This document shows, one piece after another, positions 16,229 to 25,051 of a stretch of DNA of 35,588 bases. Source of the DNA: Acidobacteriota bacterium. Lineage in GTDB: Bacteria; Acidobacteriota; Terriglobia; UBA7540. The DNA is taken from NCBI GenBank assembly GCA_021827245.1, contig JAKAWN010000022.1, forward strand, positions 1 to 35,588, read 5' to 3'. The translations under genes were made by a program, and so were the position numbers. Positions within the stretch are counted from its first letter, which is position 1. The number at the start of each line of letters is the position of its first letter. The notes beneath the pieces were generated by a model. It searched no databases. It was not told where the DNA came from and saw only the letters and a list, made by a program, of their open reading frames with translations.

Positions 16229-16447
16229 AAAAGCAGCACGACGCATGGCTATTTGAGAATGGGGAGTCAAGATTCTTATCAGGATTGGCGAATAAGAAAT
16301 TGCGGGCTGAAGTGCTGGAATGGTCTTCTAAAGCGGGGAGATGATCAGTTCCGGCGAAGTGGGCCTCCAATCCGTGAACGGTTCAAACCTTTTCGGCGTA
16401 ATCTTTCCCGACTGATTGCCAGGTTGTTGTGAGAATCTTACGGCAAG

Positions 16448-16903
16448 TTGGGACCGGAATGCTTTTCACCCGTTTGCTGGCATATCGCTCGAATTCGAAT
16501 TAGAATTTCCTTCGTGGCTGGAATTTCCAGAAAGGCAGACCCCATCCGCCAGGGCGGACTATGGATGGCAGTGTTGCTGAGTCTCATAGTATTCGAACTG
16601 CCCCCGGCATTCCTGCGGGCTCAAGGCCAGAACCCGCCATCTCAAGACATCTCCTTTTCTGTCAGCGGGACGATTACGGAACGGTCGCCCGGAAAACTTA
16701 CCGTGGACAGCGGCCAGGACATGCTTTTCACGGTGAAGTATGATTCCACGACTCAGATTCAGCATCATGATGGAAGTCCCGCCAAGGCATCGGAGCTTCG
16801 TGTCGGAATCAAGATTCTGGCAAAGGGAGTTCTGACCGAGGCGGGCGACGTGATCGCGAAGACAATCACCATCGAATCAGGCTCCAAGAGCCCAGGAAAA
16901 TGA
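16448..16903 (+). CDS. Small secreted DUF5666-like protein
   Basis: The mature part (VSGTITERSPGKLTVDSGQDMLFTVKYDSTTQIQ, then ASELRVGIKILAKGVLTEAGDVIAKTITIES) has the repeating small beta-barrel pattern of DUF5666-type periplasmic proteins of unknown function. The hydrophobic stretch WMAVLLSLIVFELPPAFLRAQG is a signal peptide. The start is uncertain. ATG 16448 gives a long basic leader, GTG 16514 gives a normal signal peptide (VAGISRKADPIRQGGL) and ATG 16565 leaves no positive n-region. GTG 16514 is the most natural choice by protein logic, but none has a clear ribosome site. The gene converges with the ornithine cyclodeaminase-like gene with only 13 bases between them. Confidence 0.75.
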   Translation: MGPECFSPVCWHIARIRIRISFVAGISRKADPIRQGGLWMAVLLSLIVFELPPAFLRAQGQNPPSQDISFSVSGTITERSPGKLTVDSGQDMLFTVKYDSTTQIQHHDGSPAKASELRVGIKILAKGVLTEAGDVIAKTITIESGSKSPGK

Positions 16904-16916
16904 CAGATAGAGTACT

Positions 16917-17891
16917 TTATCTTGGCATGTCTTCCCAGATGGTGACCGATCGCCCCTTTTTCCTTTGAAGCGCCTCGCGGCAAATAAAGCCGGCGGCTGC
17001 CACATCCCAAATCGCGATTCCGCAGGACTTAAAGATGGTGATTCCCTCGTCTGAATTGCGTCGAGGTCCGCCGCCTTTAATAACATCGTGCAATTCCACC
17101 ACATCATCCCAATGCCGGCCGATTGCCGGCAGCCCCTGGATCAAATCACCGGCCTCACCTTTGGCCTGGTCGCGGGAATCAACTGCAATAATTTTGGCTT
17201 GACGCAACACAGCATCGTCCAGTTCCCGGCGCGTGGACATGTTGGCCCCGATAGCGTTGATGTGGGTCCCCGGACGGACCCACCCTCCCTTGACGACTGG
17301 CTCGACAGAAGTCGTAGCGGTGATCACAATATCTCCAAAGCGAGTTGCCTCCTCTGCACTCGATGCGGGCTCAACGGGAAATTTCAGCCGGCTGGCCATC
17401 TCTCTGCAAAACTCCGCGCGATGCGCTTCGTTTCTTGCGAAAACGCGGGCTGCACGGATTTTGCGGACGGCGGCGACAGCCTCCAGTTGCGTGCGTGCCT
17501 GGCGCCCGGCCCCGATCAATCCCACATTGGAGGCGCCGGGATTTGCCAGATATTTGGTTGCGACACCGCTTGCCGCACCGGTTCGAATGCGCCCCAGGTG
17601 GTCTGCTTCGATCACAGCCAGCAGGTCACCAGTGCTTGAAGAAAAGAGCAGTACCAGGAACCGAGCCCCGGCGGAGGCGACGGTGTAGATCTTCATGCCT
17701 GCAAGATGCTCGTCCGCCATAGCCGCCGCCATGTAATGCAGAGAAAATCCAGGCTGGAAAATTCTCTCTCTCGACCGATTGACGGCCGTGCCGGAATATT
17801 GGGCCATAAAGCTGGCCTCAATGCATTCGAGCGCTTGTTGCATGGGAAACAGTTCTCGAACGTCTTCTTCGGATAAGAAAAGAGCCATCAC
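16917..17891 (-). CDS. Ornithine cyclodeaminase / mu-crystallin family protein
   Basis: The 324-residue protein is full length for the family. Recognisable features are the N-terminal FLSEEDVRELFPMQQALECIEASF, the LLFSSSTGDLLAVIEADHLGRIRTGAASGVATKYLA region that binds the carboxylate substrate, and the Rossmann motif VGLIGAGRQARTQLEAV (GxGxQA). INAIGANMSTRRELDDAVL and ending helices follow. Family members are NAD(P)-dependent; they deaminate ornithine or interconvert imino acids such as alanine or proline-type ketimines. The exact substrate cannot be read from sequence. It is the last gene of a four-gene minus-strand operon, 13 bases after the creatininase-like gene, so the two enzymes may act on one nitrogenous metabolite. 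Confidence 0.9.
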   Translation of the reverse strand: MMALFLSEEDVRELFPMQQALECIEASFMAQYSGTAVNRSRERIFQPGFSLHYMAAAMADEHLAGMKIYTVASAGARFLVLLFSSSTGDLLAVIEADHLGRIRTGAASGVATKYLANPGASNVGLIGAGRQARTQLEAVAAVRKIRAARVFARNEAHRAEFCREMASRLKFPVEPASSAEEATRFGDIVITATTSVEPVVKGGWVRPGTHINAIGANMSTRRELDDAVLRQAKIIAVDSRDQAKGEAGDLIQGLPAIGRHWDDVVELHDVIKGGGPRRNSDEGITIFKSCGIAIWDVAAAGFICREALQRKKGRSVTIWEDMPR

Positions 17892-17904
17892 TCCCCCTGT
17901 TGTC

Positions 17905-18879
17905 TTAGCGAATCCAACGGATTATTGCCCACGCCCCCAGTGCGCCTGCGGTCACGGCAAGGACATAAGGAAAGGCCGTGTGCAAAAAAGGGACCTTGTA
18001 GAGAAAAGATGTCCGCCGCCAATTCCTGTTTTGAGCGTCCAGGAATGGAAGGGTCAGTTCCCAAACAGCCTCAAGGAACATCCGCTGCGCAGCTTCGCCC
18101 AGTTCTGTGCAGGCGGCCGAAGGTGTTCCAATATAGCCCATCCGGTTCCCGAGTTGCAAAGGGTAGTTCCTGCGGAGGGCTTGGATCAAACTGAACCTTG
18201 CGGCCGGCAATTCCGCATACACGGGGCTCACCAGGTCCGGACGCAGCAGTAGGATCAAAGAGGTTTCCCACATCCCGGCATGAGTGTCGCCAGGGAGAGC
18301 TTCCCTCTCTGCCAGAGTAAACGGGCGTCCCATGGCGGCTTCCAGGCGATTTGCGTACCCGCCGCGCATAAACTCCCACAGGACCTGCCCGCTCACTGAA
18401 AGCATTCGCACCTTGTAGCGTCTTGAGACCGCTCTCGCGGCCTCTTCAAGAGCGACGATGTGCCGTGGTCCTCCGTGGCCATTCAGAACCAGAAGATAAC
18501 GGAAGCCGTGGCGTGCCAAGGCAGCGCCGTAATCCACCGTGGCGTTTCGCACCGTACGTGGGCGTGCCAGAAGTGTTCCTGCACGGTCGAAGGCGGAGGC
18601 GCCGATGGGAAGGTTGGGGCCAATTAAGACCGTCCAGCCTGGCTTTGCAGTGAGGATCCGCTCACCCAGCATTCTGCAGATAGAATTTGCGGTAAAAAGA
18701 TCAGTTCCAACGGGAAGATGAGGTCCGTGCTCCTCGAGAGGGCTGACGGTAAAGAGGACAACCACTCGTTCACGGTCAAGAGCTTCGAGCTGAGTGAAGC
18801 TGAGGTCCTCAAGATAGAAAATGCCTCCGCTGCGGGGTCCGGACTGCGGTCCACCAATGGGAGAAGAAATATCCGGCAT
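17905..18879 (-). CDS. Creatininase-family amidohydrolase with C-terminal membrane anchor
   Basis: The 324-residue product carries the metal-binding motifs of the creatininase/MftE family: SPLEEHGPHLPVGTDLF (E and H ligands, then D), NGHGG, and GDTHAGMWETS. These enzymes hydrolyse amide bonds of small compounds with two metal ions. Unusually, about residues 298-320 (FPYVLAVTAGALGAWAIIRWI) form a transmembrane segment followed by a terminal Arg, so the enzyme is probably tail-anchored with its catalytic domain in the cytoplasm. Most family members are soluble and lack this. Spacings are 12 bases from the upstream acyltransferase and 13 bases to the downstream cyclodeaminase-like gene, showing an operon. 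The substrate is unknown. Confidence 0.85.
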   Translation of the reverse strand: MPDISSPIGGPQSGPRSGGIFYLEDLSFTQLEALDRERVVVLFTVSPLEEHGPHLPVGTDLFTANSICRMLGERILTAKPGWTVLIGPNLPIGASAFDRAGTLLARPRTVRNATVDYGAALARHGFRYLLVLNGHGGPRHIVALEEAARAVSRRYKVRMLSVSGQVLWEFMRGGYANRLEAAMGRPFTLAEREALPGDTHAGMWETSLILLLRPDLVSPVYAELPAARFSLIQALRRNYPLQLGNRMGYIGTPSAACTELGEAAQRMFLEAVWELTLPFLDAQNRNWRRTSFLYKVPFLHTAFPYVLAVTAGALGAWAIIRWIR

Positions 18880-18891
18880 CTTCGGAGGCCT

Positions 18892-20307
18892 TCATTCAGC
18901 CGACTCAGGAGATTGCCCGTAGGATACGCCGGGGGATTGCAGCGAACGCTCGAGTTCCCGGGTGAACCTATCAAGTATCTTTTCCCGCCTCCTTGCAAGG
19001 CGAGCCGACCCGGCTGAGTGCTGCGCTTTGAAAAGTAGAACGTGTGTTCTGTGCCGCCAGAGCCATCGATAACGCCAGAGATACGCACCCGAGACCGGCA
19101 ATGTCAAGGCGTAATAACCCGCTCCCGCTCGTCCCCACCAGATGTGAACCAAAAGAATCTGGATCGTGTAAAAACTTAAGACAACCAGAATCCGTACCAG
19201 CCACTCGGCTTTGGGATCCCTTTTGGGGGAGCTCTTGAGAAAGCCGGTGGTGGACAGGATGATTGCCGCTGGAAGATGATTGAGCAGTCCGTAGACAGTG
19301 ACTGGGAATCCGAGAACGGTTTCAATCCATGCCGCTGCCACGCGGCGGATCGAGGTCTGCCATCCACCTGAGAACTCAACGATGAATTGGCGCATTGAGA
19401 ATCGCCGCCGCTCCTCGCGGTATGCGTCGAGCGAAGCGCGGAGTTCAGCCAGACGCGCCGGATCGGTGCAATTCTGCTCGGCGAGCCACCTTGTGGCAAT
19501 GCTGCTGAGGTGCAATTCCTCAGGCTGCTGTTTCCAGTTCGGGCGGCGGGACCATTGCACTTGAAGATGTTCCCGCGAAAAGTCTTCCAACTCGCGCCTG
19601 AAATGTTCCAGTTCAACCTCCGCAAGGCCAAAGATGTTTGCGCCAATGGCTTTTTGGATTGCTTCTGCCAGGTGCAAAGAGGCTTCGGCCGCATCCTCAC
19701 CGACCTTAGGAATAAAATGACTTGCCTGAATCGGGCCTTCAATATACACCAGCCGTTCTGGTCTCCGGCGTTCCGCGCTGAGATACCAATGAACCGGGTA
19801 TAGCCCTGGCTCGACCTGCCCTGGTCCGGGCAGAACGGCTTCCAAAGCAAGCCGGGCGGCAAAGTCGGCGACAGGGGCGCGCGGGCCACCATCCTGCTGG
19901 AACGGAGCATCAAAGAGCGCGATAATCCCCCGATTTGATAGCACGCTCAAGCAAGAATTGAGCAGAGATTCCTGTGCGCCAGAGAGGGATTCGAAAACCT
20001 GCATTCCCAGCGCCCAGCCTGCCAGCCTCTCAAAGGTGCTCTTCATCTGCCCAGCGGGAACCAGACAGCGCACCGGACGGTCGAGCGAGGTGATGAGAAG
20101 AAGCGCGACTCGCAGGCTCCTTGGGTGAGTGACGATGAGGATGGCCGGGCCAGGCCGTTCGAGCTTTTCCCGGTTGAGCAGCCGAAGCCCGGGGAAAAAC
20201 AGCCAGACCCCAAGCCGCAGGATTGCCCGCGTCAGACGGTAAGCGCCTGGCTTGTCATGCGGCTGAATAAAGCGCGGATTCTGAGGATTCAAGATCTTCC
20301 CGCTCAA
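18892..20307 (-). CDS. PlsC-like acyltransferase family protein with altered catalytic motif
   Basis: The 471-residue protein follows the PlsC/LPLAT layout. An N-terminal segment LRLLNREKLERPGPAILIVTHPRSLRVALLL stands where canonical members have NHxSxxD. Then come FERLAGWALGMQVF, NRGIIALFDAPFQQDG in place of the FPEG block, and ERLVYIEGPIQ. A helical middle part and two or three membrane segments follow (FPVTVYGLLNHLPAAIILSTTGF, VRILVVLSFYTIQILLVHIWWG, YYALTLPVSGAYLWRY). The HX4D catalytic motif reads HPRSLR, so the acidic residue is replaced by Arg. Either the protein is catalytically changed or it serves a structural role. The start ATG is at 20307. It lies 27 bases downstream of the SH3 gene and 12 bases upstream of the creatininase-like gene. 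Confidence 0.75.
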   Translation of the reverse strand: MSGKILNPQNPRFIQPHDKPGAYRLTRAILRLGVWLFFPGLRLLNREKLERPGPAILIVTHPRSLRVALLLITSLDRPVRCLVPAGQMKSTFERLAGWALGMQVFESLSGAQESLLNSCLSVLSNRGIIALFDAPFQQDGGPRAPVADFAARLALEAVLPGPGQVEPGLYPVHWYLSAERRRPERLVYIEGPIQASHFIPKVGEDAAEASLHLAEAIQKAIGANIFGLAEVELEHFRRELEDFSREHLQVQWSRRPNWKQQPEELHLSSIATRWLAEQNCTDPARLAELRASLDAYREERRRFSMRQFIVEFSGGWQTSIRRVAAAWIETVLGFPVTVYGLLNHLPAAIILSTTGFLKSSPKRDPKAEWLVRILVVLSFYTIQILLVHIWWGRAGAGYYALTLPVSGAYLWRYRWLWRHRTHVLLFKAQHSAGSARLARRREKILDRFTRELERSLQSPGVSYGQSPESAE

Positions 20308-20334
20308 TGAATCGCCTGGGGAGATGATAGGAAA

Positions 20335-21324
20335 TCAGCCTCGCCTGGGGCGGCGCCGCTCAGGCATCGCATTGCTTTCCCATCCTTCCACCGAGCCAAT
20401 CGGCCGTACGATGGTGCTGAACAGCCCGTAAACGGCCTGAAACTTGTTTCCTTTAGCATCCACAAGCCGCAGCCGAAAATAAGGAATGTTGCTGATTTGC
20501 TCGACGCGGATTGGGAAAACCCCCCTCAGGCCGCTTTGCACATACGATGTGACGTAGTGATGCGCTCTTAGAGACCAGGTAAAGACGCGAATATGCGTGA
20601 AATCGAAATCGACCGTTCCTTCGCGGTCGGCCACCAGATACTGCGGCACGCTGGTGTCTCCGTCCCGCACCGTATCCAGAACAAACCATGCGACGGTATT
20701 GTAATTTGCCGCATACTGCGAAATCCCCTGAGGGATATCGAGCGTGACCATGCGGCCCAGTATCCAGCCGGCGCGCGAACCGGATCGCACCAGATACCAG
20801 GCATCGCGGATCGGAGCGGCGGAGGCGCCTTGTCCCCCTTCGTTGCCGACTGTCTCTCTTGTGACCATGCGGCGATCATACACGTCCAGAGATTGTCCCA
20901 TAGAAAGCAAGCCCAGTTCCGGAGCGTCGCGGCCGGGCTCAAGATGAAGGTTTACTGCCACCGCGGCGTGCCCAACCGCCTGAATTTGCCAGGCAGACAG
21001 TTGATGGAGGAGCTCCTGCCCACCTTCGTAAATCTTTGCAGGGACCAGTTCCTTTGTATCCACCCATCCCTCGCCGCCGCCACTCACTCGAACCTTCGCC
21101 CAGTCTCCTTCCTTTCTCAAAATCTCAACGCGATCACCTTGCTTGAGTACGGCGAGCGTGACGTGAACCACCGCTGGACTATCCAGAAGATCGAGCGAAG
21201 GCGAGACGACGTACTCTGCCGGGAGAGGGGTCTCGGGCCTGGAATTGTGGGCAAAATGATAATAAACACCAATGACCGCAGCCAGAATGACGATAGAAAC
21301 GGCAACAATATACCTGTTCTTAAT
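20335..21324 (-). CDS. Membrane-anchored double SH3b-domain protein, probable ATT start
   Basis: From a GTG at 21171 the product is 278 residues and starts abruptly inside an SH3b domain. The frame stays open upstream and encodes KNRYIVAVSIVILAAVIGVYY, a clear membrane anchor, plus a Pro-rich linker. The first plausible start with a ribosome site is ATT 21324-21322, preceded by GGGAGGGG at a spacing of three bases from the run's end; CTG 21342 is the alternative and lacks a ribosome site. With ATT the protein has 329 residues. The first SH3b spans about 55-95 (LKQGDRVEILRKEGDWAKVRV, then GWVD). A second covers about 120-195 (LEPGRDAPELGLLSMGQSLDVYDRR, WYLVRSGSRAGWILGRMV). The remaining part is beta-rich and unassigned. 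It is the first gene of the four-gene operon; an envelope or peptidoglycan-facing role is likely. Confidence 0.75.
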   Translation of the reverse strand: MKNRYIVAVSIVILAAVIGVYYHFAHNSRPETPLPAEYVVSPSLDLLDSPAVVHVTLAVLKQGDRVEILRKEGDWAKVRVSGGGEGWVDTKELVPAKIYEGGQELLHQLSAWQIQAVGHAAVAVNLHLEPGRDAPELGLLSMGQSLDVYDRRMVTRETVGNEGGQGASAAPIRDAWYLVRSGSRAGWILGRMVTLDIPQGISQYAANYNTVAWFVLDTVRDGDTSVPQYLVADREGTVDFDFTHIRVFTWSLRAHHYVTSYVQSGLRGVFPIRVEQISNIPYFRLRLVDAKGNKFQAVYGLFSTIVRPIGSVEGWESNAMPERRRPRRG

Positions 21325-21635
21325 GTTCCCCTCCCGGCTCAGGAATCGAACTCGCGCTCAACCCACCATCACAATCTGATGCCTTAGATCGATGCTCAAC
21401 GCCAGCCCGACTCCTTGCCACAATCGCAATCTCTTCCAGTAGTTTACAACTCCCGAGGGTCGAATGGACGCGTTTTTGAAGCCAGCAAAACCGACGGAAT
21501 TTCGAAATTTATTGACCAAGTATGAAAACCCCGCGCCCGCTTGGCCGTCGAAGAGCATGCACCGGAGGCTGCCTGAAATCAGATGCCCGGCTGGCTGTGA
21601 CCCGTTGTTGACAGCGGGGTGGACAAAGCCATATT
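21325..21635. other. Gene-free spacer between divergent genes
   Basis: No gene or RNA is supported in these 311 bases, which separate the minus-strand SH3 operon from the plus-strand hydrolase gene. Promoters for both are expected here, but I see no strong sigma-70 pair. A GTTCGATTC on the minus strand at about 21342-21350 resembles a tRNA T-loop, but its flanks do not pair. Confidence 0.6.
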
Positions 21636-22331
21636 GTGGCAGACTTTGAGTTAGGACCGTTTGAACGTGCTGTTGCGGTGGAGGCTGCTACGAAGATCGA
21701 GCGTCTTACCATTCCCGGACAGGCAGGAAATCTTGAAGCGCTGCTTGAGTGGAATCCCGAATGGAAACCACGCCAGCTCGCCATAGTATGCCATCCGCAT
21801 CCTCTTTATGGCGGCACCATGCACAACAAGGTTGTCTTTCGAGCCGCCAAAGCGGCAACTCATCTGGAAGTTCCAGCCCTGCGCTTTAATTTCCGTGGTG
21901 TGGGCCACAGCGGCGGGGAATATGCGGGCGGCGTCGGAGAACGTGGTGACGCGCGCGCGGCGCTGGATTATTTCTCCCAGCGATTTCCCCAAATTCCCGT
22001 CTCGATGATGGGATTCTCTTTTGGATCCGTTGTTGCCCTCGCTGTCGGGGCGGTGGATGCGCGAGTCAACTGCGTGGTCGGAATAGGCCTTCCGGTGAAC
22101 TCCACAGATTTCAGTTTTCTTCAGGAAGTGCGAAAACCCAAATTACTGATTCAGGGTGCGGAGGATCAATTCGGGTCGCGGGAGAGGTTGGAGAAGCTGT
22201 TTTCGACCCTGAACGAGCCGAAACGATTGCGGTTCGTGGAGGGCGCCGACCACTTCCTGACTGGGAAATTGCAAGAACTACAGTTGGAGACTCAGGAATT
22301 TCTCCAGGATGTTGTGAATCAATTACAATAA
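21636..22331 (+). CDS. Alpha/beta hydrolase (COG2945-type)
   Basis: The GTG start at 21636 gives a 231-residue protein with the typical COG2945 alpha/beta hydrolase features. These are IVCHPHPLYGGTMHNKVV at about 50-67, RFNFRGVGHSGGEY at 83-96, nucleophile elbow GFSFGS with Ser128, acid in GAEDQF (Asp177) and base in EGADHF (His206). The Ser-Asp-His triad is intact. Members are serine hydrolases of unspecified substrate, often described as dienelactone-hydrolase-like. The gene is cytoplasmic, without a signal peptide. The zinc ribbon gene follows after 47 bases on the same strand and could be co-transcribed. Confidence 0.88.
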   Translation: MADFELGPFERAVAVEAATKIERLTIPGQAGNLEALLEWNPEWKPRQLAIVCHPHPLYGGTMHNKVVFRAAKAATHLEVPALRFNFRGVGHSGGEYAGGVGERGDARAALDYFSQRFPQIPVSMMGFSFGSVVALAVGAVDARVNCVVGIGLPVNSTDFSFLQEVRKPKLLIQGAEDQFGSRERLEKLFSTLNEPKRLRFVEGADHFLTGKLQELQLETQEFLQDVVNQLQ

Positions 22332-22378
22332 GGCTGTCAGGCCCCGGCCCTTCGCATAGCAGCTTTCGGAGTGAACCG

Positions 22379-22534
22379 ATGGAAGATTTTGAAGACTCTG
22401 AATCCGAAGCTTTTTATTGTCCCACGTGCGGGGTTGAAGTTGATGACCCTCTGATCTGCGGCGATTGCGCTGCTTTGATTTGCCGCCGTTGCGGAACTCC
22501 GCTCGAGAAAATTGACGAAATGGGGATTGGTTGA
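22379..22534 (+). CDS. Small six-cysteine zinc ribbon protein
   Basis: A 51-residue reading frame starts at ATG 22379 with CGGAG eight bases upstream. The sequence has an acidic N-terminus (MEDFEDSESEAF), then YCPTCGVEVDD, LICGDCAALICRRCGTPLEKIDE, and ends EMGIG. Six cysteines form three CxxC pairs, two of which would bind one zinc ion as a ribbon. I recall close relatives as small conserved proteins in Acidobacteriota genomes; their function is unknown. Its short length means gene finders often miss it. It follows the alpha/beta hydrolase on the same strand. Confidence 0.75.
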   Translation: MEDFEDSESEAFYCPTCGVEVDDPLICGDCAALICRRCGTPLEKIDEMGIG

Positions 22535-22647
22535 ACGGAAACCCGTTGTCCTACCATAATTCCAGCTTTCGTCCGGCTTCTGAACACAACCGCTTGACGG
22601 TTTGATGTTCTTTTCCCGCCACAACAGCTGGCTCTCTTGCTTATCTT

Positions 22648-24759
22648 TCAAAACGCCACTAATTCCTTGGCCGCCCTGGCCACATCGGCGGGCTGAGGCA
22701 ATGCGGCAGCCTCAAGAATGGGGTGGTAGGGTACAAAGACGTCTTTCGCGGCCACGCGCCGGACCGGGGCATCCAGGAATTCGAAAAGCTCGTCGGCAAT
22801 ACGGGCGGCCATTTCAGCGCCATAGCCCCAGGAGACGCAATCTTCGTGAACAACCAGAACGCGGTTTGTCTTTTTCACCGAGGCGCTGATGAATTCCCAG
22901 TCATAGGGTTGCAGGGAGCGGAGGTCAAGAATCTCGGCGCTGATTCCTTCCTTCTCAAGCTCCCTGGATGCCAAAACCGAGCGGTGCACGAGGGAACCGT
23001 AAGTGACAATGGTCAGGTCGCCGCCTTCGCGCACCAGCTTTGCCTTGCCAAAAGGAATCATGTAATCCGGACCCGGATAGGGGGCGCGATTATACGTTTG
23101 CCGGTAGAGATGCTTGGGCTCGAGAAAGAGGACCGGGTCGTCCGAACGGATGGCTGTGCGGAGCAGTCCGTTGGCGTCAAGGGCATTAGAGGGCATCACC
23201 ACGCGCCAGCCCGGCATGTGGGTGAAAAATGATTCGCCCGACTGGCTGTGGTAAATCGAACCGCCTGCCAGATATCCTCCGATCGGAGCGCGGAGCACTA
23301 ACGGACAGGAGAACACGTTGTTCGATCTCCATCGCAGGGTTGAAACTTCGTCCCGCATTTGCATGACCGCCGGCCAGATATAGTCGAAGAATTGCACTTC
23401 GACAACGGGTTTGAGTCCTCTCGTGGCCATGCCCATGGCCCTGCCGGTGATGCTGGCCTCCGCAATGGGAGCGTTATAGCATCGGGCAGAGCTGAACTGT
23501 CTCTGCAGGCCGTGCGTGACCTTAAAGACGCCCCCTTTCCCTTTGAGCCTGGCCAGATCCTCCTCATGGCTGCAGTCGGCAACGTCCTCTCCGTACACAA
23601 CCACACGCGGGTCGCGCGCCATCTCGTCCCGCAGGCAGGCGTTTAGAAGATCCACCATCGTCTTGGGTTCCCCATGCGGCTTTGCGGGGTGGTCAAATCT
23701 CTCAGACGTGGGATCGACCGTGGGGGAGTAGACAAAATCCATCAGGCTTCCGGGTTCGGGTGGCGCTGCAGCGAGAGCCTTGTCAACTGCTTCCCGAATC
23801 TCCCGATCGACCTCGGCTTCCAGTTCCTTTAGCTCCTCTTCCGTGGCGATCCCTTCCCTTAACAGGTGATGGGCCATCCTCTGTACCGGGTCGCGCTTGG
23901 CTTCCGCCTGCCGGACATCCTCCGGCTTGTACATCCTTTCATCGTCAGACATGGAATGGGAATAAGGACGGATAACGTGAGCGTGAATGAGGGCAGGCTT
24001 TCTTTGCTTGCGCACGTAGGAAACAGCCTTTCCGGCGGTCTCATAGCTCTCCAGGAAATCTGTCCCGTCGCATTCCACGGCCAGGAGACCGGGAAAGTCC
24101 TTTATCAGCCTGGAAATGCTGCCGCCGGCGGTTTGATCGTCAACGGGCACAGAGATCGCGTATCCGTTGTCTTCCACAAGGTAAAGCACAGGCAACTGAC
24201 GGAGGCATGCGTAATTCAAGGATTCCCAGAACTCGCCTTCGCTTGACGCCCCGTCGCCCAGAGAAGTAACTGCGATCTCGTCAGAGTGAAACGAGGGGGC
24301 AAGTTCAGCAGCCTCCGCTACGCGAGAGAAATACCGGCTTGCTTCCGCACACCCCACCGCCTGCAGGATCTGCGTGCCCGTCGGACTGGAACTCGAAACG
24401 ATGTGCAGGGGCTTCGAACTCCAGTGCGAAGGCATCTGACGCCCACCTGAGTTCGGGTCTTCCTTTGCGCCAACGGATCCCAGCAACATGTCGAGCGTCG
24501 TAAGGCCCAATTGCAGGCAGAAGGCCCGGTCGCGGTAATAGGGGTAGAACCAGTCGACTCCTGGCTTCAAATGCATGGCAGTCGCTACCTGGACGGCCTC
24601 ATGGCCGACGCCGCTGATCTGGAAGTAGACGTGGTTCTGCCGCTTCAGTTGGATTTCCTTGTCATCGATCCTTCTCGACAGATACATGACGCGATAGGCA
24701 TGGACAAGCGCGTCTTTCGACAGTTTAGGAGACTTGTAGACCGATGTAACAGTCGCCAT
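22648..24759 (-). CDS. 2-oxo acid dehydrogenase E1, fused alpha and beta subunits
   Basis: The 703-residue protein joins both E1 halves. Residues about 13-340 are the alpha part with the ThDP motif [17 protein letters not shown] (GDG at 168-170) and VEDNGYAIS (Asn198). The alpha part also has [10 protein letters not shown] and MPSHWSS near the active site. A linker (about 340-370) leads to the beta part ([27 protein letters not shown] to the end) with the transketolase pyrimidine and C-terminal domains. The reaction is ThDP-dependent decarboxylation of a 2-oxo acid, with transfer to the lipoyl group of E2. The sequence type suggests a branched-chain or pyruvate substrate; I cannot decide which. 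E2 and E3 genes are not in the window. Start ATG 24759 ([10 protein letters not shown]) precedes a divergent 292-base spacer. Confidence 0.92.
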   Translation of the reverse strand: MATVTSVYKSPKLSKDALVHAYRVMYLSRRIDDKEIQLKRQNHVYFQISGVGHEAVQVATAMHLKPGVDWFYPYYRDRAFCLQLGLTTLDMLLGSVGAKEDPNSGGRQMPSHWSSKPLHIVSSSSPTGTQILQAVGCAEASRYFSRVAEAAELAPSFHSDEIAVTSLGDGASSEGEFWESLNYACLRQLPVLYLVEDNGYAISVPVDDQTAGGSISRLIKDFPGLLAVECDGTDFLESYETAGKAVSYVRKQRKPALIHAHVIRPYSHSMSDDERMYKPEDVRQAEAKRDPVQRMAHHLLREGIATEEELKELEAEVDREIREAVDKALAAAPPEPGSLMDFVYSPTVDPTSERFDHPAKPHGEPKTMVDLLNACLRDEMARDPRVVVYGEDVADCSHEEDLARLKGKGGVFKVTHGLQRQFSSARCYNAPIAEASITGRAMGMATRGLKPVVEVQFFDYIWPAVMQMRDEVSTLRWRSNNVFSCPLVLRAPIGGYLAGGSIYHSQSGESFFTHMPGWRVVMPSNALDANGLLRTAIRSDDPVLFLEPKHLYRQTYNRAPYPGPDYMIPFGKAKLVREGGDLTIVTYGSLVHRSVLASRELEKEGISAEILDLRSLQPYDWEFISASVKKTNRVLVVHEDCVSWGYGAEMAARIADELFEFLDAPVRRVAAKDVFVPYHPILEAAALPQPADVARAAKELVAF

Positions 24760-25051
24760 TCTGGTCCTCGGGAGAAAAATCTCTTTTTCTAGATTACATC
24801 TTTTTGCGGCCTCAATCCCGCCAGTTATTATTAGAATTCATGATGGCAAAGTCAATGACGGGAACCCTGCGGCATGAATCCGTTGAGATGAGGGAGCTCG
24901 CTTTGTGCCCCTTGCAATCGGAGTAGAGATGTCATCAGGTGGGTATCTCGCCGGTAGGACTTTCCTTTTGGGTATGCGAACAGATGTATGATAGGATTAG
25001 CGAAGAAAAGGCGAAGATGTCCGCTCTGGGATACGGGTCAAGAGAGGTGAC
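24760..25051. promoter_or_regulatory. Divergent spacer upstream of the mrfA-like gene
   Basis: These 292 bases separate the divergent E1 and helicase genes and should hold both promoters. TATGAT at 24987-24992 could be a -10 for the helicase gene, but no matching -35 is seen. No LexA-type operator was recognised. No gene is present. Confidence 0.3.

Noticed and set aside
16905..16922. Near-perfect 18-bp palindrome AGATAGAGTACTTTATCT between convergent stops
   Set aside because: It has no loop and no run of T, so it does not meet terminator criteria; a chance palindrome or weak bidirectional stop signal cannot be separated.
21335..21355. T-loop-like GTTCGATTC on the minus strand, suggesting a tRNA or its remnant
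   Set aside because: The flanking bases do not form a T-stem, and no anticodon arm with a correct 7-base loop could be found upstream.
22560..22620. Possible terminator AACCG-CTTGA-CGGTT after the zinc ribbon gene
   Set aside because: The stem is only 5 bp and the following T-run is broken.
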